Below are positions 7,362 to 16,288 of a stretch of 35,904 nt of DNA, piece after piece (position 1 is the stretch's first letter; each line of letters opens with the position of its first letter). The translations under genes and the position numbers were made by a program. Location of the stretch: assembly GCA_027592785.1 (NCBI GenBank), contig JAQCLD010000042.1, positions 1 to 35,904 on the forward strand, read 5' to 3'. The stretch comes from Acidobacteriota bacterium. GTDB taxonomy: Bacteria; Acidobacteriota; Terriglobia; Bryobacterales; UBA6623. The notes under the pieces were generated by a model that was not told where the DNA came from, made no database searches, and was given only the letters and a program-made list of their open reading frames with translations.

Positions 7362-10241
7362 ATGCCGCCTGTAGGGGCCTCAATGGCGCCGAATTCGACG
7401 ATGCGTACGTTATCCGCTGAAGAGCGAGACGGCGTCCGGCAGCAGGTCGAGGAAGCCTGCCAACCAGTCGCACAGTTGTGGCCCCTACGGACGTTCGCGT
7501 ATCGCAGCCCAGTTCGAGGGTACGAATACTTGCCTTTTGACGAGGCTGTCCGAGCGGCGCATCACACGCTCGGAGGCGTCGGCTATCTCCCTAACCACGA
7601 GTACCGCGGCTTCTACCAAGAAGGCCGCATCAAGGACGAAAACGTTGCGCGCGCGCTGACTCGAATGGGGCCGAGCGTGGACTCCGACGCAGTGGTCACG
7701 GTCGGTTCTCGAAGGATCACGGCGGCGGAAGTGTTGCGGATTCACTTGCTCTCAGGAATCGAAGCGCTAGAGCCAAAGCTGTTGGAGTGGACGCTAAAGG
7801 CTGAAGGCCTGATGAACTCGCTGACGACCGACGTACCGGGCGGCGATCTGTGGAATGCCATCCTGTCTGTGCTCGATGAAGACAGGCTAGTTGCTGTGCA
7901 CCAGGACTCGACCTTGGGCGAGGAATCCTTAGGTTTGCGGACACTTGGCGACTGGCTCGACGCTCGGGGAGGCGCCTCAATTGTCGAGCAAGTGAACGGC
8001 GAGATGATCAAATGGAGCGCGGCCTTTCTTGATGAAGGGCTAGCTGGTTGGGGCATGCCCGACCGATCGCAAGGGTTCTACCGATCCTGGCGGGAACTCG
8101 CAGCGCACGATGCTTCGGGCCGACTGCTAGGAGTCCGAGACTTTGGTGCGAAGGTGAGAGCGCTGCCTGACGCGCCCGAAGATGCGGTGGCTTGGTGCTT
8201 GAACACGCTCGAGGTGCCGGAGGCGAACTGGAAAGACTATCAGTCGCGGCAATTTGCGCAATTGCCCGGTTGGACAGGGTTCGTGAGATGGCGCGGTGAG
8301 AACCCCGAGTATCCGAGCCAGCAGGAGTATCCAATCGACTTGGTTGAGTACCTAGCGGTTCGGCTGTTCTACGAAGTTGTATTGGTCAACGCATTTTGCA
8401 AAAGGGCGTGGGGCATCCCCGGGACGCTGTCTGCGATCAAGCCGAAGCTCGCTGAGACGGAGACCCACGAGGAAGCCCCCCGCACGGTGATGTTGTGCCG
8501 AAGCGCGTGGCGTCTTTTCCGGCTCAGCCAACACTTGGAGCTTGCGGCCGAGGATGTAGCACGACTGTCTGAAGCCGACGTGCGTACGCTCCTCGGTTGG
8601 CTGGATGCGTTCCCCGCCGAGGACCATGGGCGGGTTTGGCTTGAGGCCTACGAAGACGCTTACCGCGACGGTCTCGTCGGAAAACTTTCGGCGCACGAAA
8701 GCATGGTGGCGAAAGCGGAACGTCCTCGCGCACAACTGATCTTGTGCATCGACGCACGTTCGGAGCCTTTTCGTCGGCACATTGAAGCAAGCGGGTCCTA
8801 CGAGACTTTCGGGTACGCTGGGTTCTTCGGCGTTCCGATGAGCCACCAAGCATTCGACAGCGCCGAGCGCCTCGCGCTCTGTCCTGTCCTGCTCAAACCT
8901 GGTCATGCAGTCGCTGAGACCTTCCGGCCTGGCGAGCCCGGCCCCATGCAGGCCTATGCGTCTGGGACCCGTTGGCGGCGGTTAGGCGACGATTTGTTTC
9001 ACGACCTAAAGCAAAACCTGTTGACTAGCTTCATGTTGGTCGACGCACTGGGGCTATTGTTCAGCATCGGGCTCACCGGAAAGTCCGTGTTTCGCAAGAC
9101 GTTCGTGAACAGCCGAGCCTGGCTGCGACGTGGATTCAAGCCTGCGCTGAATACCCACATACCGTTTGCGAGGACGGACCAGTCGGCGTCGGACAACGGA
9201 TTGCTGCACGGGTTCACGCTTGAGGAGCAGGCCGCGTTCGTCGGCGGCGGCCTGCGAGTCATCGGCCTAACCAAGCGGCTGGGCAAGTTCGTCGTTGCTT
9301 GTGGGCATGGCGCGATCTCGGAGAACAACCCTTACGCGGCCGCCTACAACTGCGGCGCTTGCGGTGGCGCCCACGGCGATCCGAATGCCCGCGTATTCGC
9401 GGCGATGGCAAATCGCCCCGAGGTTCGTCGCAAGTTAGCGGAAGCCGGGCTCGTGATCCCCGACGACACTTGGTTCTTGGCCGCCAAGCACGATACGACA
9501 GCGGACAGCGTGGCGTTCTATGACGTCTCCGACGTGCCCGCAACTCATACGGACGATTTCCGGCAGCTGACGCGCGACCTAGCGGAAGCAGGGGCTATCC
9601 AAACAGCGGAACGTTGTGCCCACTTACCCGGCTCTCCCAAAGGCATGTCGCCCAAAGCGGCCTTTGAGCACGCTCAATCCAGGGGCAGCGATTGGGCCAA
9701 CGTTAGACCCGAATGGGGCCTGTCGGGGAATGCGGCCTTCATCATCGGCCGGCGGCAGATTACTGCAGGCCTCGACCTTCAGTCACGGGTTTTCTTGCAT
9801 TCGTACGATCACGCTTCGGATCCGGAAGGAGCTCTGCTTGAGAAGATCATGACGGCCCCGCTGATTGTCGGCGAATGGATCAATATGGAGTACTACTTCT
9901 CCGCCGTTGATCCTTGGTTCTACGGCAGCGGCAGCAAGGTGATCCACAATGTGGTATCAGCGGGCGTCATGCTCGGGAGCCAGAGCGATCTCCAGGGCGG
10001 GCTTCCCTTGCAGGGCGTCAACAACGGCGCGAAGCACTATCACGAACCTATGCGTCTGCTAGCGATCATCGAGGCGCCGATGGAGCGAATCGCCTCCACC
10101 ATCGCCAAGCACGCCATTCTCCAGCAAGTGTTTCACAACGGGTGGATGAACCTATTGGCGTTCGATCCGGAGACGGGGCTTTTCCATCGCTACCACGCCG
10201 ATTCCAGTTGGGAGGTGATGTCGCAGCCGCGGGCCGCTTAG
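7362..10241 (+). CDS. dabA: DabA (DUF2309) inorganic-carbon accumulation subunit
   Basis: A 959-aa soluble or peripheral protein of the DUF2309 family, the catalytic half of the DAB (MpsB-type) systems, proposed to hydrate CO2 to bicarbonate vectorially with its membrane partner. The zinc-site residues are all visible: Cys462 and Asp464 in LCIDARSEPF, then His649 in CGHGA and Cys664 in NCGACGG. Cys-x-Asp and the 15-residue His-to-Cys spacing match the characterised Halothiobacillus DabA site (C351, D353, H524, C539, from memory). Arg466 completes the CxDxR dyad. It is flanked by SulP and by mrpE (22 bases). The usual neighbour, a lone dabB, is replaced by a whole Mrp-like membrane arm. Length and domain appear complete. 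Confidence 0.96.
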   Translation: MPPVGASMAPNSTMRTLSAEERDGVRQQVEEACQPVAQLWPLRTFAYRSPVRGYEYLPFDEAVRAAHHTLGGVGYLPNHEYRGFYQEGRIKDENVARALTRMGPSVDSDAVVTVGSRRITAAEVLRIHLLSGIEALEPKLLEWTLKAEGLMNSLTTDVPGGDLWNAILSVLDEDRLVAVHQDSTLGEESLGLRTLGDWLDARGGASIVEQVNGEMIKWSAAFLDEGLAGWGMPDRSQGFYRSWRELAAHDASGRLLGVRDFGAKVRALPDAPEDAVAWCLNTLEVPEANWKDYQSRQFAQLPGWTGFVRWRGENPEYPSQQEYPIDLVEYLAVRLFYEVVLVNAFCKRAWGIPGTLSAIKPKLAETETHEEAPRTVMLCRSAWRLFRLSQHLELAAEDVARLSEADVRTLLGWLDAFPAEDHGRVWLEAYEDAYRDGLVGKLSAHESMVAKAERPRAQLILCIDARSEPFRRHIEASGSYETFGYAGFFGVPMSHQAFDSAERLALCPVLLKPGHAVAETFRPGEPGPMQAYASGTRWRRLGDDLFHDLKQNLLTSFMLVDALGLLFSIGLTGKSVFRKTFVNSRAWLRRGFKPALNTHIPFARTDQSASDNGLLHGFTLEEQAAFVGGGLRVIGLTKRLGKFVVACGHGAISENNPYAAAYNCGACGGAHGDPNARVFAAMANRPEVRRKLAEAGLVIPDDTWFLAAKHDTTADSVAFYDVSDVPATHTDDFRQLTRDLAEAGAIQTAERCAHLPGSPKGMSPKAAFEHAQSRGSDWANVRPEWGLSGNAAFIIGRRQITAGLDLQSRVFLHSYDHASDPEGALLEKIMTAPLIVGEWINMEYYFSAVDPWFYGSGSKVIHNVVSAGVMLGSQSDLQGGLPLQGVNNGAKHYHEPMRLLAIIEAPMERIASTIAKHAILQQVFHNGWMNLLAFDPETGLFHRYHADSSWEVMSQPRAA

Positions 10242-10263
10242 GCTTCGATTGCGATTTCCAGCT

Positions 10264-10758
10264 ATGAACGCCGCCCACTCCAACACGTTGCCGCTACGGA
10301 CGCTCGCACTGTTCGTCCTGTGGCTGCTTCTATCCGAGAGTTACACCTTGGGTCACATGGCGATCGGGTTCGCCGCGGCGCTCAGTGTGGCGTTCTGGAA
10401 TTCAAGCTACCTGTCGCGCTCCGAATACCAGGTGCGCTGGGTCCAGGCATTCGCGTACCTTCCCTGGCTGTTTGGCCGGATTCTCGCCAGCGGCGCCCAT
10501 TTGTCGTATCTGATCCTCCATCCCAAGCTACCCATCGACCCTAAGATGATTCACCATCGCCCTCGATTGTCGAGCGAAACGGCGCTTGTGATTCTCGGCA
10601 ATTCTATTACGCTGACTCCGGGCACCATCACCCTCGAAGCGAGTTCGGACGAGCTCGTCGTGCACGCGATGGACGATGAGTCGACGATGGATGTCGTGAA
10701 CTTGCGGCTTGAGAACAAGATTTCCGGTCTATTTGTACGGAGGGCTTCCCGCCAATGA
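10264..10758 (+). CDS. mrpE: MrpE/MnhE-like (MbhA-like) antiporter subunit
   Basis: A 164-aa MrpE-family protein. Two N-terminal membrane segments (ALFVLWLLLSESY, AIGFAAALSVAFW) are followed by a further helix and a cytoplasmic domain with the conserved ALVILGNSITLTPGTIT block. In Mrp-type Na+/H+ antiporters this small subunit caps the end of the complex. Translation probably starts at ATG 10264; the frame is open from 10249 but lacks an initiation signal there. The stop TGA overlaps the mrpF ATG (ATGA). It is the first subunit of a run that follows the order E-F-G-(D/E fusion)-B-C-D. Confidence 0.92.
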   Translation: MNAAHSNTLPLRTLALFVLWLLLSESYTLGHMAIGFAAALSVAFWNSSYLSRSEYQVRWVQAFAYLPWLFGRILASGAHLSYLILHPKLPIDPKMIHHRPRLSSETALVILGNSITLTPGTITLEASSDELVVHAMDDESTMDVVNLRLENKISGLFVRRASRQ

Positions 10759-11021
10759 CCGGATTCAGCCTAGTGGTCCTGGATGTGTTGGCAGTGCTGA
10801 TCGTTGTCTACCTGTACCGTGTCGTACGCGGACCGACTGTATACGACCGAATCTTGGGACTGAACGGGATCTCCACTAAGGCGATCATCCTCCTGGTGGT
10901 CATTGGTACGGTCTACGAACGGGTCGCAATGTTCGTCGATATATCTACTGGCTACGCTTTGCTCAATCTGGTAGGCGCGTTGGCGCTGGCCAAGTATTTG
11001 GAACAGAGAGGAGCTTTGTAA
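10755..11021 (+). CDS. mrpF: MrpF/MnhF-like (MbhB-like) subunit
   Basis: An 88-aa protein with three hydrophobic helices and the family core RVVRGPTVYDRILGLNG, including the conserved Asp-Arg after the first helix. This is the normal size for the family. The start overlaps the mrpE stop by 4 bp and GGAGGG lies about 9 bases upstream. TAA (11019-11021) is directly followed by the ATG of mrpG. It is a membrane subunit of the cation/proton-translocating arm. Confidence 0.94.
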   Translation: MTGFSLVVLDVLAVLIVVYLYRVVRGPTVYDRILGLNGISTKAIILLVVIGTVYERVAMFVDISTGYALLNLVGALALAKYLEQRGAL

Positions 11022-11321
11022 ATGGAATACGTTGGCGCAGGGCTGATGACCGTTGGCCTGCTCTTTATGGTCGTTGCTGCAGTCGGCATGGTCCGCCTGC
11101 CCGACGTCTATACGCGGGCTCATGCCGTCGCGTTGACGGATTCTCTGGGTGCGGTGTTTCTATTGGCCGGTTTGGCAGCGCAGCAAGGATTCAGCCCGAA
11201 TGCGCTGAGAATTCTTGTAGTCCTCTCGCTGCTCTACATCCTGAACCCCGTAATCGCCCACGCAACAATTCGAGCGGCGCGGCGGTCGGGCCTGAGGCCA
11301 TGGACCAGGGAGAAGCCATGA
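11022..11321 (+). CDS. mrpG: MrpG/MnhG-like (MbhC-like) subunit
   Basis: A 99-aa protein with three hydrophobic helices and the MrpG signature MVRLPDVYTRAHAVALTDSLG, close to the family's RLPDxYTRxHA. It is preceded by AGAGGAG. The C-terminal tail is basic and the TGA overlaps the next start (ATGA at 11318). It is a structural subunit of the Mrp/Mbh-type membrane arm. Confidence 0.94.
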   Translation: MEYVGAGLMTVGLLFMVVAAVGMVRLPDVYTRAHAVALTDSLGAVFLLAGLAAQQGFSPNALRILVVLSLLYILNPVIAHATIRAARRSGLRPWTREKP

Positions 11322-11848
11322 GCTATTCGTTCGAGCTGCCGCTGTTGATCCTACTTATTCTGACAGCTGGCGGAGCCATCGTCGTAAAGGACCTAATCAG
11401 TTCGGTCCTCATTCTGGGTTCTTACAGTTTCTTTCTGGCGCTTGTTTGGGCGTGGTTGGGGGCAGTCGACGTCGCCTTCGTTGAAGCGGTGGTCGGAGCC
11501 GGGCTGGCGACTGTCTTCTTCCTGTTAACGCTTTTCCGGATGGCTCCCGAGCATATATTGATTCAGCGTTCCCCGCCGCCAATCAGTGCGGTCATTGCCC
11601 TGCCTTTGCTGGGACTGTTGCTGCTTTATGCGGCGTCGGACCTTCCCGCGTTCGGCGATCCCCAGTCGCCGGCAAGTTCCCACATATCGCCGTACTACTT
11701 GGAGAATAGCCTCCGTGAAACGCAGACTCCTAACGTCGTCACGGCTGTTCTGATGGACTATCGAGCCCTCGACACGATGCTCGAAACGGGAGTGATCTTC
11801 ACGTCCGGCATGGCCTGCTGGCTCTTGCTGGGGAGGAAACACTCGTGA
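11318..11848 (+). CDS. Stand-alone MbhD-MbhE-like fusion (MrpA C-terminal/DUF4040 type)
   Basis: A 176-aa membrane protein equivalent to the region that in classical Mrp operons forms the C-terminus of MrpA. The first half (about residues 1-75: AGGAIVVKDLISSVLILGSYSF, DVAFVEAVVGAGLATVFFL) is the DUF4040/MbhD domain. The second half (about 115-176: SPYYLENSLRETQTPNVVTAVLMDYRALDTMLE-type block) is the MbhE/MnhB-N domain. It is a separate gene here, not fused to the NuoL-like protein. ATG 11318 is chosen over 11300 because it gives an ATGA overlap and has GGGAGAAG upstream. The conserved Glu/Lys residues of the MbhD helices are thought to form part of the ion pathway. Confidence 0.88.
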   Translation: MSYSFELPLLILLILTAGGAIVVKDLISSVLILGSYSFFLALVWAWLGAVDVAFVEAVVGAGLATVFFLLTLFRMAPEHILIQRSPPPISAVIALPLLGLLLLYAASDLPAFGDPQSPASSHISPYYLENSLRETQTPNVVTAVLMDYRALDTMLETGVIFTSGMACWLLLGRKHS

Positions 11849-12294
11849 TCAATACGCCACATGACAGCGTAATCGTGCAGAGTTCCGGGCGGTTCTTGAT
11901 TCCTCTGATTCAGCTATTTGGGCTCTATGTTCTGTTCTTTGGGCAGTACGGACCTGGCGGAGGTTTTGTAGGAGGCGTCTTGCTGGGTGCAAGTCTCATC
12001 GCCGGCCTGTTGATCTTTGGCCCCGACGGAACGTCGTCGGAAACCGCCAGAAGGGTGCTAAAGATTGACGGGTTCGGCTTGATCATCTTCGCCGGCATCG
12101 GTGGCTTGTGCCTGATCGGAGGCGGCGAATTCCTGAACTACTCGAGCTTCTCGATCCCCGGCATCGATGATTCCACGCGCCGCCATGTCGGCATTATCGT
12201 GGCTCAGATCGGAGTCGCCCTCGACATCGCGGTAGCGGCGGTGTCCATCGTCTACAGCCTATCTGACCAAGGCGAGGATGGCTCTGATGCTTGA
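11845..12294 (+). CDS. mrpB: MrpB/MnhB-like (MbhF-like) subunit
   Basis: A 149-aa MnhB-domain protein with four hydrophobic helices and the family motif QYGPGGGFVGGVLLGASLI. The GTG start overlaps the preceding TGA (GTGA) and follows a strong GGGGAGGAAA site. The C-terminus is short and acidic. It is a subunit of the cation/proton-translocating arm. It overlaps the beginning of mrpC. Confidence 0.94.
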   Translation: MINTPHDSVIVQSSGRFLIPLIQLFGLYVLFFGQYGPGGGFVGGVLLGASLIAGLLIFGPDGTSSETARRVLKIDGFGLIIFAGIGGLCLIGGGEFLNYSSFSIPGIDDSTRRHVGIIVAQIGVALDIAVAAVSIVYSLSDQGEDGSDA

Positions 12295-12661
12295 CGTCAT
12301 TGAGGCGTTGCTACGTCGACCGAACTTCGTCGCCTTCGTGACTTTGTTCTTGTGGGGCCTCTACATCACGGTCGTGCATCACAACCTCGTCAAGAAGTTG
12401 ATCGGCCTCTACCTGGTACAGACCAGCGTTATCTTCTTCTTAGTCACGACCAGCGTGAAGTCGGGAGCAACCGTGCCGATCGTGGATCTTGCTGCAGGCA
12501 CGGCCCCTGAGGTGTATATGAATCCTCTGCCTCACGCCCTGACGCTGACCGCCATCGTTGTGCAGGTGGCGACGCTGGGCGTCTCCTTGGCCCTAGTGGC
12601 GGCCATCTATCGCCGATTCGGTTCTCTCGATGAGAACGAGATCTTGAAGCGACTAGAATGA
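12287..12661 (+). CDS. mrpC: MrpC/NuoK-like (MbhG-like) subunit
   Basis: A 124-aa NuoK/MnhC homologue with three hydrophobic helices. The family block is LVKKLIGLYLVQTSVIFFLV, and the second part ends in the PLPHALTLTAIVVQVAT stretch typical of MnhC. The open frame begins at ATG 12278. ATG 12287 is preferred because GGCGAGG (12271-12277) is then correctly spaced, while it would touch the earlier ATG. It overlaps the mrpB stop by 8 bases and the mrpD start by 4. Confidence 0.93.
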   Translation: MLDVIEALLRRPNFVAFVTLFLWGLYITVVHHNLVKKLIGLYLVQTSVIFFLVTTSVKSGATVPIVDLAAGTAPEVYMNPLPHALTLTAIVVQVATLGVSLALVAAIYRRFGSLDENEILKRLE

Positions 12662-14136
12662 CTCAACATCTGCCAGCACTAGTATTCCTCATACCGTTTT
12701 TCGCCGCCATTAGTCTTCCTCTAGTGGCGATGCGTGATGAGCGGCGTGCTGGGTCGATCGCGTTGGCGGCTCTGTGCGCCATGTCCGCGGCGGCAATAGC
12801 AAGCCTGTGGACCATTTTGGACCAGGGAGTGGTTCGCTACGACTTCGGTGGGTGGGCCGCCCCAATAGGCATCGAATGGGTGGCTGACGAAGTGGCCGCG
12901 ATCATGGCGGTTGCGGCTAGCCTGCTGGCACTGGTGTGCGTCTTCTACGCGGCCTCTTTGCCGACAACGGCGATCGAAGGAAGAATGATTCCGTTCTACG
13001 CGATCCTTCTTCTCTTGATTTCCGGACTCGCTGGAGTAATCTACGCTGGCGATCTATTTAACCTCTTCGTCTTTTTGGAAATCGTCGCGCTGTCGGCTTA
13101 CGCACTGGTGGCCGTGCCCGGAGGCAGGGCCCTGGTATCAGCGTTTCGATACCTCATCATGGGCGCCCTCGGAGCCTCCTTCTATCTGCTCGGAGTCGCC
13201 TACTTCTACGCGGCTACCGGAACGCTGAACATAGTGGATCTTGGCCAGCGAATCCCACAGCTCTTGGAGTCGAAAGCGGTCATCGTGGGGCTGCTCTTCA
13301 TGTTCTTGGGATTGGGCATCAAAACTGCCCTGATGCCGCTGCACGCCTGGCTGCCTGACGCCTACTCTGACGCCCCAGATTCCGTTTCGCCGATCATCGC
13401 GGCTTTGTTAACCAAGGTTGCCCTATTGGCTTGGGTCCGCGTCTTGTTTTGGGTAGTCGGTGCAGGAGGCGGGTCCCAGCCAGCCGTCGTATTCTCGCTG
13501 GTGTGGTCGCTGGGCGCGCTGGCTGCGGTGGGCGGCGCCGTTCTCGCGCTGAGCCAGACGGGATTGAGGCGAATGTTCGCCTACGGCGGCATCGCTCACA
13601 TTGGGCTGATTCTGGTCGGCGTAGGGCAAGCGAGCCACACCGGGTTAGCTGGAGGGCTCTTCTATTTGATCAATGACGCCGTGATGCAGTGCGTCTTGTT
13701 CATCTGGGCCGGCGTACTGGCCCATCAGTATGGCGTTCGGACGATCGAGGATCTAAAGAACGCCCAAGTCCGGAACCCTTGGATTCTCGGGTCATTCCTT
13801 GTAGTCACCATCGGCATGATCGGCCTGCCTCCGACCGGCGGTTTCTTTGGAAAGTGGTACATCGTCCTAGCCGCGGTTGAGAGCCAGAACTATATTGCCT
13901 TAGCCGCTGTCGTCGTGACCACGTTGCTCACCCTCGCGTACTTCGTTCGCGTCTTGGAGAAGCTCTACCGAGGGGCCCGCGATACCGGCACGAGCAGCTC
14001 GGTCGCCGAGCCCGTGATGTCCCTATCGTTTCGCGTGGGCATCGCTGTGCCCACGGCGGCGATCATCGGCCTTGGTTTGTTCAGCGACCGTATCGTCACC
14101 ATTTTGTTAGCAGCGACTAGCGGGTTGGGTCTATGA
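12658..14136 (+). CDS. mrpD: MrpD/MbhH-like proton/cation antiporter subunit
   Basis: A 492-aa, about 14-helix protein of the Proton_antipo_M family (NuoN/MrpD type). Expected charged residues for ion transfer are present: Glu in FVFLEIVALSAY, Lys in GLGIKTALMPLHAWLPDAY and Lys in ALLTKVALLAW, then a GLPPTGGFFGKWY discontinuous helix. ATGA overlap with mrpC. In Mrp and Mbh complexes this subunit carries an ion channel across the membrane. Together with the two following homologues it would supply three such half-channels. Confidence 0.95.
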   Translation: MTQHLPALVFLIPFFAAISLPLVAMRDERRAGSIALAALCAMSAAAIASLWTILDQGVVRYDFGGWAAPIGIEWVADEVAAIMAVAASLLALVCVFYAASLPTTAIEGRMIPFYAILLLLISGLAGVIYAGDLFNLFVFLEIVALSAYALVAVPGGRALVSAFRYLIMGALGASFYLLGVAYFYAATGTLNIVDLGQRIPQLLESKAVIVGLLFMFLGLGIKTALMPLHAWLPDAYSDAPDSVSPIIAALLTKVALLAWVRVLFWVVGAGGGSQPAVVFSLVWSLGALAAVGGAVLALSQTGLRRMFAYGGIAHIGLILVGVGQASHTGLAGGLFYLINDAVMQCVLFIWAGVLAHQYGVRTIEDLKNAQVRNPWILGSFLVVTIGMIGLPPTGGFFGKWYIVLAAVESQNYIALAAVVVTTLLTLAYFVRVLEKLYRGARDTGTSSSVAEPVMSLSFRVGIAVPTAAIIGLGLFSDRIVTILLAATSGLGL

Positions 14137-14175
14137 GCTACCGCGGGAATATTGCTATGAGGGGGGAGCGATAGT

Positions 14176-16203
14176 ATGACGGTCTTCGCGCTCATCCCGC
14201 TGCTGCCGCTGCTGGGTTTCTTTGTCATTGCCTTTGGCGGCAATCGCCTTGGTGAGGTCAGCCACAGGATTGGCATTCCCGCGGTAGGCCTGTCTGCGGC
14301 GCTTTCCTTTGTTGCCTTCTACTACGTGGCGGTCGCGGGGCCGATATCGATCCCGCTTTACACGCTGATCGATGTTGGCGCCGTCTCCGTTGCCGTGGAT
14401 CTCTACATCGACCAGCTCACCGTTCTGTTGCTGTTGCTGGTGACGGTCGGCAGTTTCGTCGTTCACGTCTACTCATCGAGCTACATGATCGGCGACCCGC
14501 GATACAGGCGTTTCTTCGCGGTAATCGGGCTGTTTACGTTCGCGATGGTTCTATTGGTGATGAGCAACAACTTGCTCGTGACCTACATGTGCTGGGAGGT
14601 CATGGGGATCTGTTCCTACTTGCTGATCTCGCATTGGGCTCACCGCGAGTCGGCTGCCAAAGCCGCGACCAAGGCATTCTTAGTTAACGCTGTCGCCGAT
14701 GTCGGTCTTGGCTTTGGAGTCATCTTCACTCTTGCTACTTACGGCACGCTGAACATTCAAGAGATCCTGGCGGCTGTTCCGAGCATGGCCGGGTCCGACA
14801 TCAATCTGCTCGGTTGGCTTGGATTCGAATGGTTGATTGAGCGTAATACGCTGATCACGTTCTGTCTGCTGTCGGGCGCACTGGGCAAGTCCGCTCAGTT
14901 CCCGCTTCACATTTGGCTGCCTTTCGCCATGGAAGCGCCAACGCCGATATCAGCTCTGATTCACGCCGCGACAATGGTCAACGCAGGGCCATTCCTATTG
15001 GCTCGCATGAGCCCTCTCGTGTTGTCCGCGCCTTCAGCAATGGCGGTCATCGCGATCGTAGGAATGACAACCGCTGTGTACGGCGGCCTGGTCGCGCTAA
15101 CCCAGTCGGACATCAAGAAGTCGCTGGCCTATTCCACCATCAGCCACATCGGATTCATGATTTTCGCGTGCGGAGTCGGCGCTTTTGTCGCGGCGATCTT
15201 CCATTTGCTGGCGCACGGATTTCTCAAAGGTTTCTTGTTCCTTTCGACAGGCAATGCGCTTGAGTCGGCAAGCGCACACGGGCACGCCAAGAGTAGCGGA
15301 CGAGTTTCGGGTTCACTGGCGGCCGGGGCCCTGTTGCTCGCTCTGATTCCGGCGGTGGTGATCTTCTCGGGACCGTATGAGCAGATGTGGACCGCACATC
15401 AGACTCCCGCGGCTCAAGTCGCGTTCTTTTTTCTAGCTCTCGCCACAGTCTTTTTGACGGGGATGTACATCTTCCGTGCTGTGAGTTCGCTGTTTGGGCA
15501 TCAGGTCGGCAACTCCGGCGTTCTGCCGAATCTGTTCGCGCCCGCCTATCTTGCGGGAGTCGGCGTTCTAGTGGCCGCCGTGGGATGTCTCCTCGTTTTC
15601 GTGTGGACGTGGTTTGCCGCCTTCTTAGGGCCAGCCCTAGGCGCCCAACCGCCGCTCGCGGCCGGTCCGGCCTTCTCGCCGTGGCTCGTGGCGGCGCTAT
15701 TGGCAGCGGTCGCCGGATGGGGTTTCGCGCGTCAGTTCCAGCCCAGCCCGACGTTTGCGGGCGCTTGGACCAAGATGGCTTACGTGGCTCTGTTGAACCG
15801 ACTTTACGTCGACGAAATCTTCGACGCTTTCGTCGTCGGGCCCTTCATTCGGTTCTGTGATTGGTTACAAGGAACAATTGAGACTCTCGGCTTGGACAAC
15901 TTAATTCAGACGACTGCCAGAGTCGTGATGGTGCTGTCGAACTGGCTTTGGACCGTGCTGGAAGTCAGAGGCCTGGACCGTGGGCTCGGCGGTGGAGCGG
16001 ACTCGTCCGTAGCCTTGTCGCGCTGGCTTTGGCGAGTGGTAGATCTTCGTGGCGATGCCATGGTCGAGGGGCTCGGACGCGCCAGCGATGAGACCGGCGA
16101 GATGCTGCAGAGAATCGAACCCCGCACATTGCAGCATCACTTGTTGGTCGTTGTTTTTTGGCTGATGTTGGCAATAGCTCTGTCGTATTGGTTAATCCTG
16201 TGA
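14176..16203 (+). CDS. NuoL/DabB-like membrane subunit
   Basis: A 675-aa NuoL-family antiporter subunit with about 15-16 helices and an amphipathic C-terminal extension ending in a last helix (LLVVVFWLMLAIALSYWLI). Key residues are Glu in MCWEVMGICSYL and Lys in GALGKSAQFPLHIWLP. The usual LPDAM is LPFAM here. The segments ATMVNAGPFLLARMSPL and GFMIFACGVGAFVAAIFHLLAH resemble DabB (MpsA) more than complex-I NuoL, so it is the best candidate for the direct docking partner of DabA. It lacks the DUF4040 tail of MrpA, supplied by the separate gene at 11318. GGGGGGAG precedes the ATG. It lies 39 bases after mrpD. Confidence 0.9.
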   Translation: MTVFALIPLLPLLGFFVIAFGGNRLGEVSHRIGIPAVGLSAALSFVAFYYVAVAGPISIPLYTLIDVGAVSVAVDLYIDQLTVLLLLLVTVGSFVVHVYSSSYMIGDPRYRRFFAVIGLFTFAMVLLVMSNNLLVTYMCWEVMGICSYLLISHWAHRESAAKAATKAFLVNAVADVGLGFGVIFTLATYGTLNIQEILAAVPSMAGSDINLLGWLGFEWLIERNTLITFCLLSGALGKSAQFPLHIWLPFAMEAPTPISALIHAATMVNAGPFLLARMSPLVLSAPSAMAVIAIVGMTTAVYGGLVALTQSDIKKSLAYSTISHIGFMIFACGVGAFVAAIFHLLAHGFLKGFLFLSTGNALESASAHGHAKSSGRVSGSLAAGALLLALIPAVVIFSGPYEQMWTAHQTPAAQVAFFFLALATVFLTGMYIFRAVSSLFGHQVGNSGVLPNLFAPAYLAGVGVLVAAVGCLLVFVWTWFAAFLGPALGAQPPLAAGPAFSPWLVAALLAAVAGWGFARQFQPSPTFAGAWTKMAYVALLNRLYVDEIFDAFVVGPFIRFCDWLQGTIETLGLDNLIQTTARVVMVLSNWLWTVLEVRGLDRGLGGGADSSVALSRWLWRVVDLRGDAMVEGLGRASDETGEMLQRIEPRTLQHHLLVVVFWLMLAIALSYWLIL

Positions 16204-16288
16204 AGCTAAACGATATCAGCGATCCTGTGGCATCATGGTGCGGCTGTGCTGAGCGCTGCCTCACGGCTTTGAAGTTGAGGTGCCTGGA

